Below, piece after piece: positions 35,416 through 46,004 of a DNA stretch of 49,650 nt. Origin of the DNA: Blastocladiella britannica. Taxonomy: Eukaryota; Blastocladiomycota; Blastocladiomycetes; Blastocladiales; Blastocladiaceae. Positions within the stretch are counted from its first letter, which is position 1. Every line of letters begins with the position of its first letter. The position numbers and the translations under genes were made by a program. Below the pieces are notes generated by a model. The model did no database searches. It saw nothing but the letters and a program-made list of their open reading frames with translations, and was not told the DNA's origin. The stretch spans positions 1 to 49,650 of the forward strand of contig MU624576.1 of NCBI GenBank assembly GCA_025349905.2, given 5' to 3'.

Positions 35416-38400
35416 CTACTGCTTGGGGAGTGGAGGAATGGCGCCGAGCGGTGGTGGCACCGGTGGCGGTGTAGCGCTAGCGACACGCTGTGGTGGAGGC
35501 GTGGACGACGAGCTTGAAGAAGCCACCGCTGGTCCCCCACTGAGCGCATTGGGTGGTGGGCGAGATCGTGCGGGTGACGACACACCACCACTACTTGTCG
35601 TTCCCGTCACTGTTGAGGTGGAGCTGAGGCGGACTGACGCCACCAGATCCGCCAGGCTCGCGTGCACCTCTTCTGCCAGAGTGGCTGGGTCGAGTGCGCG
35701 GCCCCGAGTCGCCAGCCGCTCCACACAGTCGACGGCCATGGCGTACCGCGGCGATGCGGCCGGAAGCTGGGTGAGGGACTGCAAGAAGTTGATAGACGCG
35801 CCGAGGAACTGTGACCGGGCCGACGTGTCGGCGTCCGGCGGGTGTGGCGACGGCATCCCCGCGGACGCGGCGTCGGCGGCGCGCGACCGGATCAATATGT
35901 CCATGAGCGACTGGATGGCCGCGTCGAGGCGCCGGTCGGACGACCCGCCACTGGTTGCTGCTGCTCCTGATGACGACGGTGCGGTGGCTGATGTTGTTGC
36001 CGCGGCTCCAGTAAGGGGCGGGACCATGGGGACGGGTGGCGCGGACTGGGGCCCGCTCACGCCAAATCCATGCGTGTCAATGGTCATGGGCATGACCCCG
36101 GACTTGCGGCGCGCGGCCCGGTCGTCCATGGCGGACCCAATGCTCGCCATGGACATGCCGCGGATCAGGTCGGGGGCAGGCGATGGCGGACGTGGGCGCT
36201 TTGGGAGGTCGGTTGGCGGTGCCACCCCGCCACCAGCCGAAGCAGCAGCGGCAGCGGCAGCGGCTACGGCAGCAGCAGCAGAGCGGTCAGCGGCGGCCTT
36301 GCCCTTGGACGACAGTGTCACGTAGCAGCTGGGTACCCATCCGCGGCCCCCGTCATTGGACTCGGCCAAGAGCCAGTGCTGGTACCCTTTAATGAGGCGC
36401 AGTGTTTCGCCCTTTCGGATCGACAGCTCATTGGGCCCGATCTTGGCATAGTCGTAAAGGACACGGCCCGTGGTGCCCTCGAGTCGGTCCTCGCCCATGT
36501 TCTCCTCCACAAGGCACCCTGCAGGGACCCAGCCCGTCTCGGTGCCCTTGTCGACAACGCACCAGCCCGTGGACCGCGATCGCACGACCACTGCGTCACC
36601 AATGATCAAGGACAGCTCGTCGGGGCGAGCGGCGGCGTACTCGTAGACGGCCACCGCACGGGACGCTTCCGTGGGTGACGGGAGCGGGTTGACACCGGTC
36701 GAGGGGGATGTGAGCGAGTGCGAGGGACCAGCACCAGCACCAGGGGCAGCAGATGGCGACAGCGGCGGTGGTGGTGGCGTTTGGGCGGAGCCGGCGGCGC
36801 CCGTACCAGTCGGGTCGTCTAGCAGCGATGAAAACGCCTTGGCAACCGCTGCAGACGAAACCGTGGTTGGAGATGGTGGGACAGCTGCATTGGTGGGCAC
36901 CGCTGGCGGCAATGGCGGAACAGCGGCGGTCGCCCCTGCCTGCCCATTGGGGGAGGTGGAAGAAGACGGACCGGAGGCACTGGGCGCCCGGCTGCGTGCT
37001 GCCGAGGCGGCGGTCGCATATGCCACCGTGGGGCTTTCGGCCGACTGGCGTCCATCGGTCGGATCGCGCGAAACCAGCTGCAAATGCAGCCCCGCTTGCT
37101 TGATGTGGCGAAGCACAAAGTATGGTTCTGGCGATGCGGGAGCAGTGACAAAGTACTCGTTGAAGACGCGCAGCATCTTTTCGTCATACCCAAGGCACCG
37201 TTCGGGGGCGTTGGACGGCACCACAAACAGCGCGTACTGGTGCCAGTCGTCGGCGATCTTGTGCTTTTTCAGCACAATCGGGAGGAATGCCGAGCACGTG
37301 TCGTTGAGCGACACCCGGAATGACTTGTACCCGTCGTGCAGGCGAGAGGGGAGACGGTCGCCAAAGACCTTGATGGTGCCGGTGGTGCTGTCTTCTTCAT
37401 CGCCGGGCAGGCCAGAGCTGGCCGGTGGCGGCGACCAAGGGGCGGATCCGAGCGCGGAAGGGAGCGAGGGGGTGCTAACTGAATGTGGGACGGCCGCTGG
37501 CGTGCCGAGCGAACGGGCTAGGAGAGTTGGGGACTTGCGCGAGGCACGCGGCGTGGCGTTTCCTTGCGCGGCCCCGGTGGCACCCGCTGCCAGCGTGCCC
37601 GAGCCAAAGCTGCCCATGGACGTCATACGGGCGGCGCCCAAATGCTCGCGGACGTGTTGCAGCTCCGTCATCACAAAGGCCAGATCGTTTGTGAGTCGTG
37701 CGATTTGATCACCTGTTAAGGATAAGGTCAGAAAAAAATGTGCAAGAATGGAATGAAATGGACGAGAACAAACCCTGCTGGCGAAGCAGGTCAACCAATT
37801 TCTTGTTGTCGGCGGCCTCCGTGGATCCGTGGTCCCAGAGGCCAAAGAGGGTTCGTTTCCGCTCGGTGCCGCCAGCCATTGCGGGTGTCTATGGACGACA
37901 AATCGACGTGTTAATGCATGAATCGATTTAAGAAAAGAGAAAACGCACTCCTCCCGATCTACCGACTTCAGAGCTAGGCTCAGCCACTGCGATAGTAAAA
38001 TACGTGGTAAGAGAACTGGCGCAAAATTACTCCAGTAAGCACAATGACATACCCAATGGTATAAAGTCACCAGGCTCCAAGGGGACTCCGTGCATTCGTT
38101 TCAGCGAATGAATGGCCTTGAGAATGGCCAGGCGCGTGCCAACCTTGTCGATCCCGAGCTCTCGGAGAAACTCGTCGTTTAATCGCACGAGAACATCGCC
38201 GGAAATGTCGTTTTCTATATTATACACCAATACATATTACGAGGGCGACGGGAGAGTGAGGAGAAGAAGGAAGAGCAGCGAGAAAAAAATCAGTCAATAT
38301 CAACGACAACGCCTCACTGGCTGACTGTGGCACATCGCAGCAGGGCAGGAATACGAGGACGAACCAAGGAAGCGACGATCGTAGCCCTGAAATCCGGCAG

Positions 38401-38584
38401 AAATGACCCACGAGGCGACGCGTGCAGTGTCCCAGGCAAGAACGTGGTTGGCCGAGTCGGTCGACGGTGGGCCGATGCCAGGTGGGGGACCAATCACGGC
38501 CGAGGTGGTGGCGGCAATGGCGGAGGCGGTCCGCGGCGGAATGACGGCGGCGGCCAGCGATGCCGAGAACAAGGCGTGTGCCAT
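35416..38584 (-). CDS. STE50: Ste50/Ubc2-like adaptor: SAM, coiled coil, RA, two SH3
   Basis: MAPK-pathway scaffold linking Ras/Cdc42-type signals to an MEKK. Five exons, minus strand: 38584-38365, 38214-38053, 37986-37949, 37888-37774, 37712-35416, giving 943 aa. SAM domain (about residues 40-120): LAWDTARVASWVISAGF, RRFL joined by splicing to ENDISGDVLVRLNDEFL, then LGIDKVGTRLAILKAI. A short coiled coil (ARLTNDLAFVMTELQHVRE) follows. RA domain: GTIKVFGDRLPSRLHDGYKS to YFVLRHIKQAG. SH3-1: VAVYEYAAARPDELSLI, ETGWVPAGCLVEE. SH3-2: RVLYDYAKIGPNELSI, GRGWVPSCYVTL. SAM-RA plus C-terminal SH3 domains matches Ustilago Ubc2 and Cryptococcus Ste50; ascomycete Ste50 lacks SH3. A helical domain follows the SH3s (about 70 residues, RLDAAIQSLMDILIRSRAA). 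Confidence 0.9.
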
Positions 38585-38703
38585 TGATGTCAAGTGGTGG
38601 GATGGGGCTCTCTCTTTTGTCGCGGAAACTAATTTAAGCCGAGCGATCGATATTCTTGACACTTGGCCGGCAAAGAGAACCGAATAAAAATATTTAAAAA
38701 TAA

Positions 38704-39332
38704 ATGTCCCTATCACGTCCACGCGTCGGCCCCGCTCGCCACGCCGCCGCTGATGCCATGCGCGCCGGAGAGCACATTCAGCTGGGTGACGACCTGCAGC
38801 TCGCGCGCTGCCTGTCCACCGCCGAGGTGCACCTGTTCCTGGCCGACCCCAACCGCACGCTGCTTCTGCGCGTACCCCCATCGGGCGGTGGTGGCATTCC
38901 TGGAGGGCCTGGTAATCTTGCGGGCGGTACTGGTCCCGACCCCAAGCACGCCGCCAACGTGGCCAAATTCAACGCCTACTGTGCCAAATTCGCCATTTCG
39001 ACCGATCCCAACGCGGTGGTGGAGCTGCGCAAGTAAGTTGCCCTTATCTGTATTCCATTTTGGTGTACTTATAGTGAATGTTGTAATAGATTGATCGAGG
39101 ATGACCCAGAGCTGGGCAACGAGTTGCACGAGTTCGAGATTGCGCAGTTGCTCAATCTGGCTCCGAGCGAGATTTCGGACCTTCGAGCGCTGATTCCGAG
39201 GTACCTCTTTTTTTTTTATCGTATTCATGGACAACCAAGACTGACACAAGTATAACGGACAGCATGGCCCGATTCAGCGAAGCAGCGCTGCAGGATCTCG
39301 TCGACGCATTGCTCATGGCCCTCCGCTTCTGA
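38704..39332 (+). CDS. RPB4: RNA polymerase II subunit RPB4
   Basis: Stalk subunit of RNA polymerase II, partner of RPB7. Three exons: 38704-39032, 39090-39200, 39263-39332, giving 169 aa. Hallmarks: LSTAEVHLFLAD near the N-terminus, HEFEIAQLLNLAPSEISDLR, ALIPSMARFSEAALQDLVD and a C-terminal ALLMALRF, which is the HRDC-like RPB4 fold. A Gly/Pro-rich insert separates the two parts. It converges with RAI1 at 18 bp and diverges from the Ste50-like gene over 119 bp. Confidence 0.9.
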
Positions 39333-39350
39333 AAATACATTTGCTTTTTG

Positions 39351-40714
39351 TTATGACGACGATAGCTGCAAGAACCACGCCGGCAACACGTCCCGCGTCA
39401 CGTAGGGCGGCCGCACGTCCTCCATCTCAATACACTGCTGCTGGGGTACGTACCGCACCGTCAAGTACGTCCCCTCGGGCCTGTTGCATGCCGCATCCAG
39501 AATCACGTCCAGCACGCTGCCCGCCCACATCAAACACGCGTTTGGGTCCCAGTCAGGCGCATTGGACGATCGATGTTGCCGTTGTTGCGGCTGACGGTAT
39601 TGGTCCTCGGATGCGGCGTACCGCACGATTTCGGGTACCTGGAGGGTCCCGATCCGCTGTGCGCCGACCACCGCGCCGGACACGTCGTCGCGGTAGCCTA
39701 CTAGCACCTCGGGAACGCCCGCCAAGTAGCTCTGGGCCCAGACCCGCAGCAGCTTGGCGCGCCATCCGCGGGCCGGGGCGCCGGCACGGTGCGTCTTGAG
39801 TTCCATGTACACGCGCCGCTGCTGCCGCCGAGACGCGTCATCTTCGTTCTGATCGGCAGAAACAGGTGGAATCCGGCAGCAGTCGACTTCGGCCCCAACC
39901 ACTACCCGGTGCCGGCCCCCAATTCGCGTTTGCACCACCGTGCAGAACTGGGCGCGCGGAGAGGGAGCCGTGTGCGTGCGGTCCGCACGGTGCGCCGCCA
40001 GTGCCTCTTCAGCGGCGACGGAGTTAATGTCCGAGGGGTCGATCGGGTTGGTGGATAGGTGCTCGAACCGGTACCCGGCGTAGGTCGGGCGAGCGCGCGC
40101 CGGGTCCGCGTGCGACGCGGTCTCGGCTGCCTGGGCCGCCGGCGTCACATGCTCGCACATGAACAGGGTCCCGCGGTGCATGGTGGCGCCGAGTCTGTAG
40201 GTCAAATGTTAAGTCCATCCTGCACCTCAATTAGAAAAAGAATGAACACGCACTCCCACCCGTCGCTGCCGCGATCAGGGTACACGCTGGTCATGAGCTT
40301 GACGACGATCCCGCGCCAAGTGACCAGGTTGGCCGCCGCGCCCTGACCAACTCCGGGCCACTGCCGCGAGTGCACCAGTGCGTGCAGCAGATTGTCGAGC
40401 GGCTCGATCCCGCCCAGCGCCCGCGGGTCCCACGTGTCCAGTCCTTGCGTCAAGTCCACCTCGGCCGGAATAGGGTCGTTCACGTCCATGGCCGGTGGTA
40501 CCATGGGAGCCGTCGCCTCGCTTGGGTGCGCCACCACGGTTACGGGCAGCTGGCTCGGCGGGTCCCAGTACCGCAGCGACCGCTCGTCGTGGTGGAGCGT
40601 GCCCTCTTCGTCGATCGAAAACGTGGCCACCTCCACAGGCCGCGGGAGCGACAGTCCGCCCGTCGGTACGCGTTGTAAAAGAGCCTCGGGTCGGGGAACG
40701 GGGATTCGGAGCAT
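39351..40714 (-). CDS. RAI1: RAI1/DXO decapping and 5'-end quality-control nuclease
   Basis: Removes defective or non-canonical 5' caps from nuclear RNAs, usually with the Rat1/Xrn2 exonuclease. Two exons, minus strand: 40714-40254 and 40194-39351 (intron GTGCGT...ACAG), giving 434 aa. Motifs in order: VVKLMTSVYPDRGSDGWELG (completed by splicing), EVDCC and YMELKTHR (metal-binding acidic residues), and KLLRVWAQSYLAGVPEVLVGYRDD. ATG 40714 (MLRIPVPRPEALLQR) is chosen over 40771 because the intervening stretch looks like a leader with a splice-like CAG. Confidence 0.93.
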
Positions 40715-40793
40715 TTCTAAGTTGCTGAAGTAAAGAAAGACGAAGAAGAGGCAACAACAAAAGTCGTGCATTTCTTTTTAAGAAGAAAATTTA

Positions 40794-41454
40794 AGCAGTC
40801 TTGGACTTGGTGTTCAGCTCCTGGTACTGGGGGAACTCAAAGTGCACGTCCTTGCCAGTCAGCTGCTTGTACACGGCCGAGAACGTGTCAAGCTTGTACT
40901 CGAGCAGGGTCGCGTCCTTCTTGTCCAGGTACACCTTGGTGGTCTTGGAGCCGTCCACACGCAGCTTGGTGCGCTTGCCGACAATCTCGGTGGGGTACAC
41001 CAGGTCGTCGAGGATCGACTCGTGCACCGACGTGAGGGTGCGCGAGCGGGGACGCTGCTGCTTCTGGCGAGTGTGGCGGGTCGGGCGAGCCATCACGCGA
41101 CGCTGGGCGACAATGAGCACGTGGCGGTCCGAGAACTTCTTCTCGAGCTCGCGCACAAGACTAGTATATCGTTTGGTGTGAGTGTGCTGCCTCGTGATGA
41201 AGGAAATAAATAAATAAATACCGCTGCTGGATCTTGTGGAACTGCTTGAGCTGGGGAACAGGCACAAACACAATGATCGCCTTGCGGCCCTTGCCAATGT
41301 CAACCTCCTTGGCGGCGTGGATCTGGACGGCGCGGAGGTCACCCTTGAGCTCGGCAACGTTGTTCTCCAGATCGTAGATGGCCTGGGCCACCGACATCTC
41401 GAGCTCATCGGGCTGCACGTTCGCGGGCTTGATGATCTTGGAGCGGGCCGACAT
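40794..41454 (-). CDS. RPS7: ribosomal protein eS7 (RPS7)
   Basis: Small-subunit ribosomal protein. Two exons, minus strand: 41454-41222 and 41160-40794 (intron GTATTT...CTAG), giving 199 aa. The product starts [10 protein letters not shown] and contains [19 protein letters not shown], then after splicing [42 protein letters not shown] and [14 protein letters not shown]. All are close to human and yeast eS7. Confidence 0.97.
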
Positions 41455-42508
41455 TTTTTGATATACTTGATAAATTTGACTGGTGAGTATTCCAAAATCA
41501 ACCACCGCAACGCAAGGACGAATCCAGAGCGAGGCGAGGTGAGAAAAACTGCAAAACAAGTCAACACAAAAAACAAAAAAGACACGAAAAAGTAAAGGAT
41601 ATAACAAAAGTAAAGAAACAATCAAAGAAAGAAGTAATAAAAAAAGAGGGCAGGCGGGTAGGGCAAACCACTGAAATGATACTTCTGCATGCAAGCACAG
41701 TACAAAAAGGGGTTTTGGATCCCATGTTTTTGAATTGTAGGCTGCGTGTAGTGCACATATCGCGGCGCCGCCTCTCGCAATGCACAAGGCAAAGTGAGAG
41801 GTCCGCGAGCCGGGTCCATTTTTTTTTCCTTTTCCGTTTGGATTTCTTAGAAATATCTGTCAGCAATCCCAAAAACAAATATTCAAAAAGAAAAGAGCCA
41901 AATAGGAGTAGCAAAAAAAAAGAGGACGAAATGGCACTAAAAGTGACATTCTACACTTGGTGTGGGTACACCAAGTGGACCAAGCGCGGATTGGGGGTGG
42001 TGAGCCTCCCCGCACGCAACGCTTGAGCGGCTCGTAAATTTGGTATTTTCGGATCCATGCGAACGGGTTTCAAGTGAACGCAGGACGGCGCCGCGGGCAA
42101 AAGTGCAACAACAACACAACAACAATAGAAATACCGGGCATGGTACCGCATGCAGCCGGCTTGGAACTTTTCATTTCAGTGTACCCCTACGTCGCACAAC
42201 CCATTTTTGATTTATCTTCTTCAAAAGTTCCACTTTCTTTTGCGATTTCGTTTTCGTTTTCGTTGCGTTTTTTTCGTTTCGGTATTTCGTTGCTTTTTCT
42301 TTTGCGACGTTTTTCATCACCGCGCGTCGTCTCGCGTGAGAAAAGGCACATACACAGTGGGTAAATCCGCGAATTGAGGGAAAGAGACTGACCAGTGAAT
42401 GGCGCAGTCGGTGAACATTTTTTTGACAGCGTTTGGTTGCTCTAACATCAGCTGATGCGTCGGCGCGGACTGTTTTGATCCCCTTCCCGTATCTCAGTTC
42501 AACCAAGA
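41455..42508. other. long AT-rich divergent intergenic region (eS7 / vezatin-like)
   Basis: About 1.05 kb, the longest spacer in the window. It contains A- and T-runs, repeated TTTTCGTTT words near 42245-42310 and a GC-rich patch at 41760-41820. Open frames exist but show no recognisable protein. I found no tRNA A/B boxes. It presumably contains the strong eS7 promoter. Confidence 0.5.
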
Positions 42509-44294
42509 ATGGATCAATCAGAACACCACCACGAGCCCGTCCCGTTCGAGGAGACGCCGTTCTCGGAATACCTGGCTGAATTTGGACTGGTCGACGAGCT
42601 CGAGGCTGCGCTACCGGCCACGGACCCGAACAATGTCCCAGCCGCTGACCATTCGCCCTTTAGGCGCGTCTTGGCCACGGCGGCACTGGCAACAACCATT
42701 GCCACCGTCTACTTTTCGTCCAGGTCTCGCTTCCCCCTTGGTTTCCCTACTGTCCACTCGCCGTGGATTCTGGTGTGCCCTTTTATATTTTTACGTATGA
42801 CCGAGGCCGTGGTCTCAATTATTCCAATTACAATGGTTACTAGTCCTCTGCTGCATGTGCTGTAGCAGTCGTAGCAGTGACTGCTCGCCCATTGACGCGG
42901 ACGGTACTCCGGTGGCGCCGCCGCCGCCATCGCGCTCACTTGGTCCACGCACTCGCCACCACCTGGAACGACCTGGACGCGCTGGTCGCTGCGCGCATGC
43001 GTTACCTGCGCGAGGTAGATGTCGTGTACCGCGGCTACCGACTTCAGTACACCCATTTTTCACACATTACCATACCTGGGTTTCACCCAAAATACATTGT
43101 AGGGCAGTGACATCGGCCGGACACGTCGGTCAGGATTCGTACCTAAAGCCCGATCTCCGACGCCTCCTCGCAACGCACCTCGCATCGATGTGCACCTTGT
43201 CGTCGCAAGTGCTGGCCCGGACCTCGCCCGACCCCGACCCGGACCTCGAAGACGCAGTGGCCGATCTGGTGGGCCGCGCAGTGCCCAATCCGAACTCGCT
43301 GGTCATGGAAGACGGCGTGCTGCAAGCGCGTGCGCCGACGCCCACACTGGTAGCATTGCGCGAGCTGGCCGACTGTGCGCGCATGCTCGTGGACTTGGCG
43401 ATCCGGGACTTGGACGCCTGGAGCTCTCATACAGCCAGCAAAAACGAGACCATTGATTCACCGGTGTGGGGACTGGCAAAGAGCCTTGTGGACGCGGCGG
43501 CAGCAGCGCAGCTGGCGCTTGTGCGGCACGATCCAAGTGGGCCGGTTCCCTCCTCCTCGTCGTCGTCTTCACTGCCGGCATCAACAGCATTGGCGGAGAC
43601 TGGCGATCGCGGCGGGACTCCCGATCGCGTGCGCGCGGCGCTGACGCACTTGCACGCGCACTTGCACACGATGACGGTCAAGGCGCATGTGGCCATGGCC
43701 GACGACCCGCATGCGCGCGCTGGCGAACTCCACAGGATGGCGCACCGGCTTGCCGCTGACCTGCCCGGCGACTTGGACCACTTGCGGGTGCTGCACGCGC
43801 AACTATCGGCGCTTTTGGCTTCCCAAGGATCCGTTGCGTTGCCCGAACCTCGGGACGATGGCGGTGGTGATGAGGTGGCGCATGATGGCATAGAACAGGG
43901 CCACCGGATCACTGCCGCCGCCGAGGAGGACGACGACTCGTTAGATCCACTCTTTGCGGACGGCGGGTGGGTCGTGGAGGCCGATTTGGACGATCCGCAA
44001 GGGGAGGAGGCGCACAAGCGCGGGCCACGATTGACGCGCGAGCAGCGTATCGCCCAGCAGCAGCAGCGGCGCCAGCAGCAGACAGCCGACCAGGTGACGT
44101 CGTCGGCATCGCGGGTCATGATGGGCGAGTTGCAGGCGGTCCTGGAGCATCGCCAGGTGTTTATGGGCCCCAATACCGTTCCGGTTGTGACGACGGTGGC
44201 ACCTCCTGTTGTCACGTCACAGCTCACCGACGCGCTCGAGAGCCACGTCATGGCCGAGGCGACATTCGTCCCATCTGAAATCGATACAAAATAG
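42509..44294 (+). CDS. vezatin/Inp2-family membrane protein (myosin-binding type)
   Basis: Three exons: 42509-42794, 42866-43046, 43103-44294, giving 552 aa. The N-terminus has two hydrophobic stretches (VLATAALATTIATVYF; WILVCPFIFLPVVAV, the second formed by splicing), followed by a basic patch (RWRRRRHR) and LDALVAARMRYLREVDVVYRGYRL. The E-x-D/E-x-V-x-RGYRL motif is what I know from the vezatin family, which includes yeast Inp2, the peroxisomal receptor for the class V myosin Myo2. The rest is helical and acidic (LREQRIAQQQQRRQQQ-like near the end). A role in organelle inheritance is inferred from the family; peroxisome targeting is not visible. The exon 1 donor (GTATGA at 42795) is the option that keeps frame. 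It converges with TAD3 at 8 bp. Confidence 0.68.
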
Positions 44295-44302
44295 ATTATT
44301 GT

Positions 44303-45322
44303 CTAGTAGTGCCAGTCGATCCCCATCTCCCCGACCTGCTCGCGGACCTCATCCTCGCAACACCCGCGCCACGCCATGAACTTGTGGTTGAGTTTCCGCT
44401 CCGTGTGCACTTTAGCCCACGATCCCAATCCACCCGTCGCCGGGGACGGGACCGCGTACACGACGCCGGCCACGCGCGAGTGAAGCAGTGCCATGGCGCA
44501 CATGATGCATGGCTCGTGCGTCAGTACCACCATCAGGTTGCTGCACAGGTGCTGGCTGTCCTGGGACCGGCGCTTGCGTGATACCGACGCGTCATCGAGG
44601 CCTCCATGTATAAGATGATCGGTGGCAGTGGGTCGCTTGGTGCGTGGGAGGGCCGCTACCGCCGTAATCACATTCATGGCCGCGTGTTGGATCAGGGGGC
44701 GGCCGGGCACGTGGCGGGTGTCGACGGACCGAGCAAGGACTGTGCGCGTATTGGGATTGTAGGCCAGTCCTGCCCCACATGGTCGCTACATTTTTATAAC
44801 GTGAGGTACGTGCTATGATTCCAAACCAATAAAAAAGCGTACATGGGACGAAGAAGCAACCACCACGTCAGCAATCAGGCCCTGCATCAGCTCGCCGTAC
44901 TCGAGTTGATCGGCCGCAGACGTCATGGGATTCTTGCGCGCGGCACTCTCGCGCCAGTACATTGGCCACGCGGGCGAAAACGCCGCAAATTGGTCGCGGG
45001 TCAGTGCTGGCCACCGCGATACACCCACGACGCGTACGTTCGATACCAGAGGCGCGACAGCCGCATTCCATTCTGTAAGTTTTGCAACGACTGCCTCGGC
45101 AGTGCCCAAGTCGGTGGTGTTTATGGGCGCCAAAAGGATAGAGAGCGTCCCCACATCATCGTTGGTTTTGCGAAGGCGCTTCAGGTGTGCGAGCTCGCGG
45201 ATCGGGAGGTACTTGTTTAATACGGTCAAGAACGCCTTGGTGTCGTTAGGAGCAATGTCGCCGACCCACATGTCCAGCGCATCAAACGGACGCGACTCTT
45301 CGTCCGACAGCACGAACTCCAT
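44303..45322 (-). CDS. TAD3: ADAT3/Tad3, non-catalytic subunit of tRNA adenosine-34 deaminase
   Basis: Partner of Tad2 in making inosine at the tRNA wobble position. Two exons, minus strand: 45322-44843 and 44785-44303 (intron GTACGC...GTAG), giving 320 aa. The zinc site is present (IQHAAMNV; THEPCIMCAMALLHSRV), but the catalytic Glu of the HAE motif is replaced by Ala (HAA), as expected for a pseudo-catalytic Tad3 (human has HAV). The conserved end is LNHKFMAWRGC. The N-terminal ~190 residues carry the Tad3-type RNA-binding region (YLPIRELAHLKRLRK). A 40-bp repeat sits 31 bp upstream of the start. Confidence 0.92.
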
Positions 45323-46004
45323 TTTATGAAAGGCAAGATAAGAAATAATAATACACGCCTGTCACAACCAATCCGGAAATCCAAGGAAATGGGTTATATT
45401 CAAAGGATTAAAACCTGCTTGCTTGGAGGAAAGAGAGGTGAGGTCCAGGAGATAGTTCTCCCAGTACAACACTCATCTTGTCCTCCCCATCCCCAACATA
45501 TAATAATAGCGTGGAAAACGAAAGAGTGAGAATGTATGGTGCACACACTTGCCTCAACCATCCGAAAAAAGGGATAGCACAGGTACGAGCGGCACGCCAA
45601 AGACGCTTTACCCATGTTCTAAAGCTCGCAACGTCGGAAATGTGCACACAATAAAGGGCGGAACGTGCGGGTAGTTAAGACTGGGATATCAAAAAAGACT
45701 AGCAAAACAAAAAAAGGAAGACATTTCGCCCCGCGCAACGGCTCTACTCTGCGAAGTTGCAAGCAAAGAGGTGGTCCGAGTACGCACGGCCGAGACCCTT
45801 GAGCGGGCCGACTCTCCGACGGGGGGAACGTGCTGGCCACGACTGACGCGCAGATGCCAACAAACTATATCCCGCGTGATTGGATATATTGTTCAATTGA
45901 ACTAAGAAGAGGGAAAGCAGGGTTGATGCGAAAGGTTTTATATGAAAATTATGCAACTATTTTTAGCTACCCCGTGCTCAGTATCCATCCAGCGCCCCAC
46001 TTCT
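45323..46004. other. intergenic region between TAD3 promoter and bestrophin 3' end
   Basis: About 680 bp of AT-richer sequence between two minus-strand genes. It contains the second copy of the 40-bp repeat. No protein or RNA gene is recognisable; short open frames look random. Confidence 0.5.
45354..45393 (-). repeat. 40-bp dispersed repeat, copy 2 (inverted relative to copy 1)
   Basis: Reverse complement is identical over 40 bp to 8522-8561. No similarity extends beyond either edge. It lies just upstream of the TAD3 start codon, probably within its 5' UTR or promoter. Confidence 0.85.

Noticed and set aside
35423..37708. Plus-strand frames of 300 and 345 codons opposite the Ste50-like gene
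   Set aside because: Antisense shadows; the RA and SH3 domains are on the minus strand.
41455..42508. Several open frames and a GC-rich patch followed by a T-run (near 41760-41830), considered as a gene or tRNA
   Set aside because: No protein similarity or host-like codon use; no A-box and B-box pair and no cloverleaf.
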